NCBI RefSeq assembly: GCF_006337125.1
Contig: NZ_CP040887.1
Coordinates: 1,364,001 to 1,428,000 of the forward strand
DNA: 64,000 nucleotides
Reading direction: 5' to 3'
Source: Serinicoccus chungangensis
Lineage (GTDB): Bacteria > Actinomycetota > Actinomycetes > Actinomycetales > Dermatophilaceae
The notes beneath the pieces are model-generated. The model was not told where the DNA came from and made no database searches. It worked only from the letters and a program-made list of their open reading frames with translations. Shown one piece after another: positions 52,280 through 60,936 of this stretch. Both the position numbers and the translations under genes were made by a program. How positions within the stretch are numbered: the stretch's first letter is position 1; each line of letters opens with the position of its first letter.

Positions 52280-53991
52280 TCAGCGGCGGGGCGGGCGTGA
52301 GCCGAACATGATGTCGTCCCAGCTCGGCACGCTCGTGCGTCCCTTACGGCCGGAGGCCTTGGAGGCCTGCTCGTCGGTCGAGGACGACGGGTCGTCCTCG
52401 ACCTGCTCGTCGGCCTGGTCGCTCTCGTCGGTCTCGTCGGTCTCGTCGGTCTCGACGGTGTCCGAGACCGTGGACGTGTCGGGGGCCTCGTCGGCCTCGC
52501 TGTCGTCCGCGTCGTCGGCCTCGCTGTCGTCCGCGGCCTCATCGGTCTCGTCGGCCGCCTCCGCATCCTCGGCCACGGCGGGCTCGTCGGTGTCCTCGGC
52601 CGTGACGTCGTCCGCCGGCAGCGGCTCGTCCGCCGCGGCGTCGTCCTGGTCGGAGAGGTCCTCGTGGGGAAGGTCGTCGTCGTCGAGGCTGTCGTCGGCC
52701 GGTGCGACCCTGCGGGTGTAGATGCCCTGGGGCGGGTAGTCCTCGTCCTCGTCCTCCATCCCGAAGAACTCGTCGAAGGTCACCTCACGGGGGTCGTGCC
52801 GGGTGCGCGCGAAGGACACCTCAGACTCCACCGACTCCGCCGACTCCTGCGGCTCCTCGGCGCCCAGCGAGGGCAGCCGCAGCCTCCGGCGCCGTCGTCC
52901 CGGCGACCGGCCGACGGCCCGCTGCGCCTCCTCCGGCGACACGGGCTCCGGCGCGACCTCCGGCTCGGCGGGTGCGGCCTCGGCCGCAGCGGGGTCCTCG
53001 GTGGCAGCGGGGTCCTCGGTCGGCGCGTCCGCGTCGAGGTCCAGGAGCACCTCGTCCTGGGCCGCGTCCGAGATGCCACCGTCGGGCGCGTCGTCCTCGG
53101 CGCCGCCCTGGAGCGGCTCGTCCTCGTCCGGGCCGACGGGCGCGGCGGCCTCGGGGGCCGACCCGCGGGGGTGCGCGGCCGGGGGGTCGCCCATGGTGTC
53201 GGGTCGTAGGGGAGGTCCTCCAGCGGCAGCACCTCGTCCGGCATCTCCTGCTGCCCGGGCACGTGGCTCGGGTCCTCCGGGGTGTGCCGGGCCCCGCCCC
53301 GGCGGCCCTTGGCCCGCCGCTGGCGGCGCTCGCGCATCGTGGCCATGAGGTCGGCGGCCGCCTCGTCCTCGCCGTGGTGGCCCCCGAGGAGCGGGTGCCC
53401 GGCCAGACCGCCGGGCAGGGACTGCTCGTCCTCGCTCAGCCAGCGTGCCTCGTCGTCCAGCGCCTCGACCCAGCGGGAGCGCACGTCGTAGTGCCACGCG
53501 CCCCGCCGCTCGCGGCCCCCGGCCATGAACGCCACGATGACCGTCCACGGCTCGTGCGCCTCGCCCCGCGCGGCGTCCCAGCTCACGGCCGTCAGGTCCA
53601 CGCCGCGGCTCTGCAACCGCTCGCGCACCCGGCGCTCCAGGGTGTGCGTCCCGTCGGTGCGGCCGCTGGCCCGGACCGGGGCGCGCTGGGCCAGGCCCAC
53701 GACGTGCTCGCGCTCGGCGACGACCGGTCCCTCGAAGCGGCGCACCCGCTCCAGCTCCCACCCGGTGGAGGCGGCGACGTCCTCGGCCGGCTGACCGGCC
53801 CGGATCATCGCCTGCACGTCGCGCGGGCTGACCGAGCGGGCGCCCTGGCTGCCGCCCTCCGCCTGCCGTGGCCGCGGTCGCAGGGCGGCGCGCAGGCGGT
53901 CGTCGACCCGGACGGCATACTGCGTCCCGTCGTCGCCGGTGAGGACCAGGCGACCACCCTCGTCGAGCTCGACGAACTGGAGCTGCTGCAT
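52280..53991 (-). CDS. sepH: Cell division protein SepH, with a frameshift
   Basis: SepH binds FtsZ and promotes Z-ring assembly in Actinobacteria. The N-terminal DUF3071 domain (residues about 1-170) has MQQLQFVELDEGGRLVLTG, VSPRDVQAMIRAGQPAEDVA and ERVRRFEGPVVAEREHVV. The long acidic C-terminal region ends in GRKGRTSVPSWDDIMFGSRP, the conserved SepH tail. The two parts are in different frames. At 53201-53203 three G are present where four would give LPLEDLPYDPDTMGDPPA and one reading frame of about 571 residues. SepH is a core actinobacterial division protein, so a missing base in the assembly is likely. ATG 53991 is the start. Confidence 0.9.
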
Positions 53992-54063
53992 GGTCGACCA
54001 CTCTGCCACCCCGCCAGGACCGCACGAGGGAGGGCACGCCGCGCGAGATACCCTGAACGGGTC

Positions 54064-54738
54064 ATGATCGCCGCCTCCGCCGATGTGCGTCTCGCCCTCG
54101 ACCTCGTCGGCATCTTCGTCTTCGCGCTGTCCGGCGGGCTGGTGGCCGTGCGCGCCCGCCTCGACCTCTTCGGCGTCGCCGTCCTGGCCTGGGTCAGCGG
54201 CCTGGGCGGCGGCATCATCCGTGACGTCTTCCTCGGCGATGTGCCCCCGGACGGCATCAGCAACCCCTGGTACGTCGTCACCGTCCTCGCGGCCGGCCTC
54301 GTCGTCTTCGCCTTCCACGGCGTCTTCGTCGACCTCTCCCGCCACCGCCCCAAGCTGCGGCTGCACCGCATCAGCCAGTCGGTGAAGTACCTCGACGCCG
54401 TCGGCCTGGCCACCTTCGCCGTCGCCGGCGCGCTCAAGGCGGTCACGCTCGGCGCGCCCCCGCTCGCCGCGGTCTTCGTCGGCGGCATCACGGCGGTCGG
54501 CGGCGGCATGATCCGCGACGTCCTCGTCGGCCAGGTGCCCGAGGTCCTGCGCCGCGACCTGTATGCCGTGCCGGCCCTGCTGGGCGCCGCGGTGGTCGTG
54601 GTGGCGGCCGAGCTCGGCATGTTGTCCTACCTCGTCATCTGGGCCACGCTGCTGCTGGTGCTCGGCATCCGCGTGGCCGCGATCGTCTTCGACCTGCACG
54701 CCCCGACCCCCATCCCCTCCCGAGGAGAAGCCGCATGA
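54064..54738 (+). CDS. Trimeric intracellular cation channel family protein (UPF0126)
   Basis: The 224-residue membrane protein has seven probable helices in two repeats. The repeats share glycine-rich motifs WVSGLGGGIIRDVFLGDVPP and GITAVGGGMIRDVLVGQVPE. These are the signature of UPF0126/TRIC channels, which conduct potassium. The start codon is ATG 54064, and the hemH ATG overlaps its stop (ATGA). Confidence 0.9.
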   Translation: MIAASADVRLALDLVGIFVFALSGGLVAVRARLDLFGVAVLAWVSGLGGGIIRDVFLGDVPPDGISNPWYVVTVLAAGLVVFAFHGVFVDLSRHRPKLRLHRISQSVKYLDAVGLATFAVAGALKAVTLGAPPLAAVFVGGITAVGGGMIRDVLVGQVPEVLRRDLYAVPALLGAAVVVVAAELGMLSYLVIWATLLLVLGIRVAAIVFDLHAPTPIPSRGEAA

Positions 54739-55982
54739 GCAACCCGCTCGCCGACCCCACCGACCCCGCCGACCCCGCCGTCGCGTCGGCCCCCGGCGCC
54801 GCTGCTGCCGACGGCGGGATCGACCCGGCCGCCACCGACGAGGTGATGGCCGAGCTCGAGGAGACGCTGGAGGAGACCGAGGAGAGCGACCTGTTCCCCT
54901 ACCAGGCCCTCGTCCTCACCTCCTTCGGCGGGCCCGAGGCCCCGGAGGAGGTCATGCCGTTCCTGCGTCGGGTGACCGGCGGCCGGGGCATCCCCGACGA
55001 GCGGCTGGAGGAGGTCGCCGAGCACTACCTGCACTTCGGCGGCCGGAGCCCGATCAACGACCAGAACCGTGACCTCATCGAGGCCATCCGCGCCGAGCTC
55101 GCCCGTCGCGAGCTGACGATCCCGGTGCTCTTCGGCAACCGCAACTCCGAGCCGTTCCTCGCCGACGCCTTCCGGGAGGCGCACACCGAGGGCATGACCC
55201 GCCTGCTGTCGGTGACGACGAGCGCCTACTCCTGCTACTCCTCCTGCCGGCAGTACCGAGAGGACATCGCCGCCGCCCAGCTCGAGCTGCGCGAGGAGGG
55301 CAAGGAGGTGCACGTCGACAAGGTGCGGCAGTACTGGAACCACCCCGGCTTCTCCGGGGCCAACGCCCGCATCGTCGGCGAGGCCGCCCGCCAGCGCTAC
55401 GAGGCGACCGGTGTCGTGCCCCACCTCGTCTTCGTCACGCACTCGCTGCCGGTCGCCATGGACGACACGTCCGGCCCGGGGGACGACGAGGGCAACCTCT
55501 ACTCCCGCCAGCACCTCGAGCTCGCCGCCGCCATCGCCGCGGAGACCGCCGCGACGCTCGGCACCGAGGTCGAGCACGACCTGACCTACTGCTCGCGCTC
55601 GGGCCCGCCCAGCCAGCCCTGGCTCGAGCCGGACGTCAACGACCACCTCCGGGTGCTCAAGGAGCGCGGCGTCGAGAGCGTCGTCCTGGCGCCGATCGGC
55701 TTCGTGTCCGACCACATGGAGGTCGTCTTCGACCTCGACACCGAGGCGGCCGAGACCGCCGAGGAGCTGGGTCTGGACCTGCTGCGGGTGCCCACGGTCG
55801 GGACGGACACCGAGTTCGTCATGGGCCTGGTCGACCTCGCCCTGGAGCGGGCGGCGCAGGCCCGGGGCGAGGACGTGACGACCCCCACCTGGCCCGGTGG
55901 CGAGGTGCGACCGGCGATCTGCCGGCCGGGCTGCTGCCCCAACCTCCGGGTCGCCAAGCCCGCCGCCTGCGGGAGCGACTGA
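54735..55982 (+). CDS. hemH: Ferrochelatase (coproporphyrin type) with Fe-S cysteines
   Basis: The enzyme inserts iron into coproporphyrin III (actinobacterial CpfC/HemH). It has 415 residues. After a disordered acidic N-terminus of about 55 residues it reads ALVLTSFGGPEAPEEVMPFL, TSAYSCYSSCRQYREDIAAA, VFVTHSLPVAM with the catalytic His, and VLAPIGFVSDHMEVVFDLD with the Glu. The internal Cys in YSSCRQYRED and the C-terminal ICRPGCCPN match the ligands of the [2Fe-2S] cluster in mycobacterial ferrochelatase. It overlaps the genes on both sides by one to four bases. Confidence 0.93.
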   Translation: MSNPLADPTDPADPAVASAPGAAAADGGIDPAATDEVMAELEETLEETEESDLFPYQALVLTSFGGPEAPEEVMPFLRRVTGGRGIPDERLEEVAEHYLHFGGRSPINDQNRDLIEAIRAELARRELTIPVLFGNRNSEPFLADAFREAHTEGMTRLLSVTTSAYSCYSSCRQYREDIAAAQLELREEGKEVHVDKVRQYWNHPGFSGANARIVGEAARQRYEATGVVPHLVFVTHSLPVAMDDTSGPGDDEGNLYSRQHLELAAAIAAETAATLGTEVEHDLTYCSRSGPPSQPWLEPDVNDHLRVLKERGVESVVLAPIGFVSDHMEVVFDLDTEAAETAEELGLDLLRVPTVGTDTEFVMGLVDLALERAAQARGEDVTTPTWPGGEVRPAICRPGCCPNLRVAKPAACGSD

Positions 55983-56854
55983 TGCCGGACGCGGCCGGCG
56001 CGGACACGGACGTGGTCGGCCCCGACGAGCGGGCCGCCCTGGAGGAGCTCGCGGTGGCCCTGGTCGGCGAGGCCGGCGCGCTCATCCGCGACGAGCGGCC
56101 GGACGGGCTGGGCGTCGCCCACACCAAGAGCACGGACCTCGACGTCGTCACCGAGATGGACACCCGCGCCGAGACGCTGCTGCGCGAGCGGCTGGCCGCG
56201 GCCCGCCCCGACGACGGCATCCTGGGCGAGGAGGACGGGCTGACCGAGGGCACGTCCGGGCTCAGCTGGGTCGTCGACCCCATCGACGGCACCGTCAACT
56301 ACCTCTACGACCTGCCCGCGTATGCCGTGTCCGTCGCCGTGGTCGTGGGGGACCCGACCACCCCGGGCGCCTGGGCCCCCGTCGCCGGCGCGGTCGTCAA
56401 CCCGCGCACCGACGAGGTCTTCCACGGCCACCTCGGCGGCGGCGCCCGGCTCACCTCACGGGGACGGACCCGGTCGCTCGAGGTCGCCGGGCAGACGTCG
56501 CTGGACAGCGCCCTGCTGGCGACCGGCTTCTCGTACGACCGGGAGGTGCGCCGGCGGCAGTCGGCCGTGGTGGCCGACCTGCTGCCCCGGGTGCGCGACA
56601 TCCGCCGCATGGGCGCGGCCGCCCTCGACCTGTGCCACGTGGCGGCCGGGCGGGTGGACGGCTACTTCGAGCGCTGCACCCACCCCTGGGACGTCGCCGC
56701 CGGCCTCGTCATCCTCGGCGAGGCGGGCGGGGTGGCCTCGGGCGCGACGCCGGGCAGCCCTCCGTCCACCGACCTGGTCGTCGCCGCGAACCCGGTGCTG
56801 CAGCCGCTCCTGCGCGCCGAGGTCGCCCGCCTGACCAGCGCGGACCCGCACTGA
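55982..56854 (+). CDS. Inositol monophosphatase family protein
   Basis: The 290-residue metal phosphatase has ILGEEDG (motif with metal Glu), VVDPIDGTVNYLYDLPAYAV and CTHPWDVAAGLVILGEAGG, the two Prosite motifs. It dephosphorylates inositol-1-phosphate, histidinol phosphate or similar. Its ATG lies within the hemH stop (TGATG), so both are cotranscribed with the channel gene. Confidence 0.9.
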   Translation: MPDAAGADTDVVGPDERAALEELAVALVGEAGALIRDERPDGLGVAHTKSTDLDVVTEMDTRAETLLRERLAAARPDDGILGEEDGLTEGTSGLSWVVDPIDGTVNYLYDLPAYAVSVAVVVGDPTTPGAWAPVAGAVVNPRTDEVFHGHLGGGARLTSRGRTRSLEVAGQTSLDSALLATGFSYDREVRRRQSAVVADLLPRVRDIRRMGAAALDLCHVAAGRVDGYFERCTHPWDVAAGLVILGEAGGVASGATPGSPPSTDLVVAANPVLQPLLRAEVARLTSADPH

Positions 56855-56996
56855 CGGCATACCCCTGCACGGCGGCGAGCGGCGATAGGGCAGAATCCCG
56901 CGCGACAAGTGCGAGCGCCACGTCGCTGCGGGCACAAAATCGCAGGCCGCGGCGTTCACGCACGACGAGAGAGACCGCAGAGGTGAAAGAGGCGAG

Positions 56997-57296
56997 ATGG
57001 CGACCGATTACGACGCCCCACGCAAGAACGACGACGAGCTCAACGAGGACTCGATCGAGGAGCTGAAGGCTCGACGCAACGACAAGTCCTCGGGCAGCGT
57101 CGACGTCGACGAGACCGAGCAGGCCGAGGGATTCGAGCTCCCGGGGGCGGACCTGTCCAACGAGGAGCTGTCGGTGCACGTGCTGCCCCGGCAGCAGGAC
57201 GAGTTCACCTGCTCCCGCTGCTTCCTGGTGCACCACCGCAGCCAGCTGGCCAAGGAGGTCGGTGGTCTGCCGGTCTGCACCGAGTGCGCGGCCTGA
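56997..57296 (+). CDS. DUF4193 family zinc-ribbon protein
   Basis: The 99-residue protein starts MATDYDAPRKNDDELNEDSI. It has an acidic helical middle and a C-terminal zinc ribbon (FTCSRCFLVHHRSQL and GLPVCTECAA, two CxxC pairs). It matches DUF4193, found across Actinobacteria next to dut. Function unknown; a role in transcription is often guessed without proof. The 142 bases before it hold a GGCATAC motif and no gene. Confidence 0.9.
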   Translation: MATDYDAPRKNDDELNEDSIEELKARRNDKSSGSVDVDETEQAEGFELPGADLSNEELSVHVLPRQQDEFTCSRCFLVHHRSQLAKEVGGLPVCTECAA

Positions 57297-57354
57297 GCCC
57301 CGTGCGCCCGCCGACGTCGGTGCGGGCCCGGGCCGGGGACTACCCTCGGTGACG

Positions 57355-57849
57355 ATGCAGCCCGAGCCCCAGACCGTCGACGTCGCCCTGCGCCGCCTGG
57401 ACCCGGACCTCCCGGTCCCCGTCCAGGCCCGTCCTGGCGACGCCGGCGTCGACCTGCACCTCCGCGAGGACGTGCAGGTCGGGCCGGGCGAGCGGGTGCT
57501 GGTGGGCACGGGGGTCGCCGTGGCGCTCCCGGAGGGGTATGCCGCCTTCGTGCACCCCCGCTCCGGGCTGGCGGCCCGGCACGGCCTGACCATCGTCAAC
57601 GCCCCCGGGACGGTGGACTCGGGCTACCGCGGGGAGATCCTCGTCAACCTGCTCAACACCGACCCGCAGGAGCCGGTGCGGCTGCGCCGGGGCGACCGCG
57701 TCGCCCAGCTCGTGGTCCAGCAGGTCGTCCGCCCCGTCTTCACGGTGGTCGACGACCTGGACGACTCCCCGCGCGGAGCCGGCGGGCACGGGCACACCGG
57801 CACCTCCACCTCCCTCCCGGCCGCGGCCGGGCCGACCCTGAAGGACTGA
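57355..57849 (+). CDS. dut: dUTP diphosphatase
   Basis: Dut hydrolyses dUTP to dUMP. The 164-residue trimeric-type enzyme has motif 1 RPGDAGVDLHL, motif 2 HPRSGLAARHGL, motif 3 NAPGTVDSGYRGEILV with the catalytic Asp, motif 4 RRGDRVAQLVVQ, and motif 5 GAGGHGHTGT, slightly changed from RGxGGFGSTG. ATG 57355 is the best start; GTG 57349 is possible. Confidence 0.93.
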   Translation: MQPEPQTVDVALRRLDPDLPVPVQARPGDAGVDLHLREDVQVGPGERVLVGTGVAVALPEGYAAFVHPRSGLAARHGLTIVNAPGTVDSGYRGEILVNLLNTDPQEPVRLRRGDRVAQLVVQQVVRPVFTVVDDLDDSPRGAGGHGHTGTSTSLPAAAGPTLKD

Positions 57850-57856
57850 GCCACCA

Positions 57857-58768
57857 GTGGCACTCTTTGGCCGACGCAAGACCAACCGCCTCAGCGACGA
57901 GGAGCTGCTCGACCTCGAGGACGGCGACGAGGCCGCCGTGCGTCCCGAGCCCGCCGAGGGCGAGCCCGGGGTGGACCGCGACTGGGTGCGGCCCGAGGAC
58001 GGCCCCTACGACATCTCGGAGTGGCGCGAGCTGGACGGACGCATCGACCTGGGGGCCCTGCGCATCCCGTCGGTCAAGGGCATGCAGATGCGCCTGGACA
58101 TCGAGCAGGGCTCGGGGCGGGTCATCGGCACCACCCTGGGCTTCGGTGCCTCGCAGGCCCAGGTGCAGGTCTTCGCCGCGCCGCGCACCGAGGGCATCTG
58201 GGACGAGCTGCGCGCCGAGATCGCCCGTGGCCTGGTCGACTCCGGCGGGGCGGCCGAGACCGTCGAGGGCCGGATGGGCAAGGAGCTGCGCGCCCGGATG
58301 CCCGGGCGCGCGCCGGACGGCCGCGTCGCCTACCAGCCCGCCCGGTTCCTCGGGATCGACGGGCCGCGGTGGTTCCTGCGCGTCGTCGTCGGGGGCCCGG
58401 CGGCCTCGGACGACAACCAGGCCCGCGGCATCCTCGCCTTCGTGCGCCGGATCGTCGTCGACCGCGGTGACGAGCCCCGCCCGCCCCGGGAGGTGCTGAC
58501 GCTGACCCCGCCGAAGGGCTTCGCCGAGGCGGTCGCCAAGGAGGCCGAGGCCCGGCGCGAGCAGCAGGCCCAGGCCCGCCGTGCCGCGGCGGCCGACGCC
58601 CTGCGCAAGGCCCCCGCGGCCGGCGGCTCCACCGACGCGACCTCGGTCGCCGGGGTGGGCCTGGGGGGCGGCGCGGCCACCGACGCCGCCGAGCCGCCCC
58701 GCCACCGGGCGCCGGAGCCCGCCCCCACGGACGCCCCGCAGGCCCCGCGCAACCCCGACTTCACCTGA
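57857..58768 (+). CDS. DUF3710 family protein
   Basis: The 303-residue protein starts MALFGRRKT from GTG 57857. Its middle has RIDLGALRIPSVKGMQMRLD, VQVFAAPRTEGIWDELRAEI and GPRWFLRVVVGGPA, which identify DUF3710. The C-terminus is a long Ala/Pro-rich tail. The family is conserved beside dut in Actinobacteria, function unknown. The next gene starts at its stop codon. Confidence 0.88.
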   Translation: MALFGRRKTNRLSDEELLDLEDGDEAAVRPEPAEGEPGVDRDWVRPEDGPYDISEWRELDGRIDLGALRIPSVKGMQMRLDIEQGSGRVIGTTLGFGASQAQVQVFAAPRTEGIWDELRAEIARGLVDSGGAAETVEGRMGKELRARMPGRAPDGRVAYQPARFLGIDGPRWFLRVVVGGPAASDDNQARGILAFVRRIVVDRGDEPRPPREVLTLTPPKGFAEAVAKEAEARREQQAQARRAAAADALRKAPAAGGSTDATSVAGVGLGGGAATDAAEPPRHRAPEPAPTDAPQAPRNPDFT

Positions 58769-59517
58769 TGGCCCCTCCCACCACGCCCGAGGGCCCCGAG
58801 GACCGCACGGCCCCGGTGCCCCCGGCGGTGGCCACCCCCGAGGAGACCGTCGAGCAGGTGATCCGTCGGCGGATCGGCGACGCGCTCGGCGGGTGGTACG
58901 GCTCGCTCGAGACCGCGCTCCCCACGGTGGCTTTCGTCACGACGTGGCTGGTCACCGATGCCGTGCGGCCGGCGGTGGTCGCGGCCGCCGCCCTGCTGGT
59001 CGTGCTCACCGTGATCCGCGGGTTCGTCGGTGGGTCGTGGCGCTTCCTCGGCTCGGCGATCTTCGCCACCGCCATCGCGGCCTTCTTCGCCCTCCGCTCC
59101 GGAGAGGCCCAGGACGCCTTCCTGCCCGGCATCCTCGCCAGCGCCCTCTACGGCGTCGGGGCCCTGCTGAGCATCGCCCTGCGGTGGCCGCTGGTCGGCT
59201 TCCTCGTGGCCGTGGGCGACCCGGAGTTCGCCGAGCGTCCGGGCGCCTGGCGCCGCGACCCCGGCCTGGTGGCCGTGTGCGCCCGGCTCACGTGGGTCCT
59301 CGTGGCGCTCTTCGCGGTGCGCGTCGCCGTCATGCTCCCGCTCTACCTCGCCGGGGAGGTGGCCTGGCTGGGCATCACCAAGATCGCGCTGAGCTGGCCG
59401 GCCTACCTGCTGGCCGTGGTCGTCATGGGCTGGATCCTGGCGACCGGCCGCACCGCCGCGCAGCCCCAGGACGAGGCGAGCGGCACCGCGGCGATCGACC
59501 CGAGCCAGGGTCGCTGA
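58768..59517 (+). CDS. DUF3159 family membrane protein
   Basis: The 249-residue protein has a Pro-rich N-terminus, then about six membrane segments. LGGWYGSLETALPTVAFVTT, FATAIAAFFALRSGEAQDAF and RWPLVGFLVAVGDP are typical of DUF3159. It is predicted to be in the cytoplasmic membrane, function unknown. It overlaps the DUF3710 stop by one base, and the RNA methyltransferase gene follows after one base. Confidence 0.88.
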   Translation: MAPPTTPEGPEDRTAPVPPAVATPEETVEQVIRRRIGDALGGWYGSLETALPTVAFVTTWLVTDAVRPAVVAAAALLVVLTVIRGFVGGSWRFLGSAIFATAIAAFFALRSGEAQDAFLPGILASALYGVGALLSIALRWPLVGFLVAVGDPEFAERPGAWRRDPGLVAVCARLTWVLVALFAVRVAVMLPLYLAGEVAWLGITKIALSWPAYLLAVVVMGWILATGRTAAQPQDEASGTAAIDPSQGR

Positions 59518-59518
59518 G

Positions 59519-60925
59519 ATGCCCGCGCCCGCCCCGGGCACGACCCCCGGGGACGGGGACGTGCTCGAGCTGCACGTCGGTCCCGTCGCGCACGGCGGGC
59601 ACTGCGTCGCCCGGGTGGGCGACACCCCGCACGGCCAGGTCGTCTTCGTCCGGCACGCGCTGCCCGGGGAGCGTGTGCGTGCCGTCGTCACCGGCAGCGG
59701 GGGCGGGGGACGCTTCCTGCGCGCCGACGCCGTCGAGGTCCAGGAGGCCTCGCCGGACCGGGTGACGCCGCCGTGCCCCTTCGCCGGCCCCGGCCGCTGC
59801 GGCGGGTGCGACTGGCAGCACGCCGACCTCGCCGCCCAGCGGCGGCTCAAGGCGGCGGTCGTGCGCGAGCAGCTGACCCGGGTCGGGGGCTGCACGGAGG
59901 AGGAGCTGGCCCGGGTCACCGGGCCGGAGGGTCTCGACTGCGAGCCCCTGCCCGGCGACCAGGACGGCCTGCGCTGGCGCACGCGGGTGGAGGTGTCGCT
60001 CGCCCCCCGGCAGGAGGGGGACGGGGTCGCCGCCGGTCTGCGGGCTCACCGCTCGCACCGGGTGGTGCCGGTCGACGACTGCCTCATCGCCGCGCCGGGC
60101 GTGGTGCGGACGGGGGTGTTCGAGGACCCGCAGGCGCTCGTGGACGCGGCCCGGGTGCCCGTCCGGCACGGGCGGGCGACCCCGGAGGTCAGCGCCCTCG
60201 ACGTGGTCGCGCCCGGGACCGGCGACCCGGTCGTGGTGCCGCTCGTCGTGCCGGGCGACCCGCCCCGCCGCCGGGGCCGCCGGCGCCCCTCCCGACGCGG
60301 CTCGCGCCGCACCCCCGAGGCGCTCGGCCCGGTGCCCGAGGTCACCGAGACGGTCCAGGGGCACGAGTTCCACCTCTCGGCGCGCGGCTTCTGGCAGGTG
60401 CACCCCGGCGCGGCGCCGGAGTTCACCGCGCAGGTGCTGCGCTGGCTCGACCCGCGGCCGGGGGAGCGGGCGCTGGACCTGTATGCCGGAGTCGGGCTCT
60501 TCGCCGTGCCGCTCGCCGAGGCCGTGGGAGCCTCGGGCGAGGTGCTGGCCGTGGAGGCCGACGCGTCCGCGGCGGACGCCGCGGGGCGGCACCTGGAGCC
60601 CTTCCCGTGGGCGCGGGCCCACGCCGGGCCGACCGAGGAGGCGCTGACCGGGCTCGTCGCCTCCGACGGGTCGGCCGACGTCGTCGTCCTCGACCCGCCC
60701 CGCAGCGGCGCCGGGGCCGAGGTGGTGCGCGCCCTCGCGGCGCTGCGACCGCGGGCCGTGGTCTACGTCGCCTGCGACCCCGCCGCGCTCGCCCGCGACC
60801 TCGCGACCGCGCGCGAGGAGGGCCTGGAGCTCGCCGCGCTCCGGGTGCTCGACGCCTTCCCCATGACCCACCACGTCGAGTGCCTGGCGCTGCTGCGCCC
60901 CGTCTCGACCCCGACCACGGCCTGA
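59519..60925 (+). CDS. TRAM-domain uracil-5 RNA methyltransferase
   Basis: The 468-residue protein has a TRAM domain at residues 10-75 (VGPVAHGGHCVARVG, VRHALPGERVRA). A Fe-S type cysteine set follows (CPFAGPGRCGGCDWQHADL). The catalytic SAM domain has FWQVHPGAAPEFTAQVL, LDLYAGVGLFAVPLAEAVG, VVLDPPRSGAGAEVV and VYVACDPAALARDLA with the catalytic Cys. It methylates U to m5U in rRNA or tRNA, like RlmD or TrmA; the exact site is unknown. An Arg-rich insert lies at about residues 245-262. Confidence 0.92.
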   Translation: MPAPAPGTTPGDGDVLELHVGPVAHGGHCVARVGDTPHGQVVFVRHALPGERVRAVVTGSGGGGRFLRADAVEVQEASPDRVTPPCPFAGPGRCGGCDWQHADLAAQRRLKAAVVREQLTRVGGCTEEELARVTGPEGLDCEPLPGDQDGLRWRTRVEVSLAPRQEGDGVAAGLRAHRSHRVVPVDDCLIAAPGVVRTGVFEDPQALVDAARVPVRHGRATPEVSALDVVAPGTGDPVVVPLVVPGDPPRRRGRRRPSRRGSRRTPEALGPVPEVTETVQGHEFHLSARGFWQVHPGAAPEFTAQVLRWLDPRPGERALDLYAGVGLFAVPLAEAVGASGEVLAVEADASAADAAGRHLEPFPWARAHAGPTEEALTGLVASDGSADVVVLDPPRSGAGAEVVRALAALRPRAVVYVACDPAALARDLATAREEGLELAALRVLDAFPMTHHVECLALLRPVSTPTTA

Positions 60926-60936
60926 CGGAGGATCGC

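Noticed and set aside
52702..54063. Upstream extension of the cation channel frame across sepH
   Set aside because: Low-complexity Arg/Pro reading opposite sepH; the channel protein starts naturally at ATG 54064.
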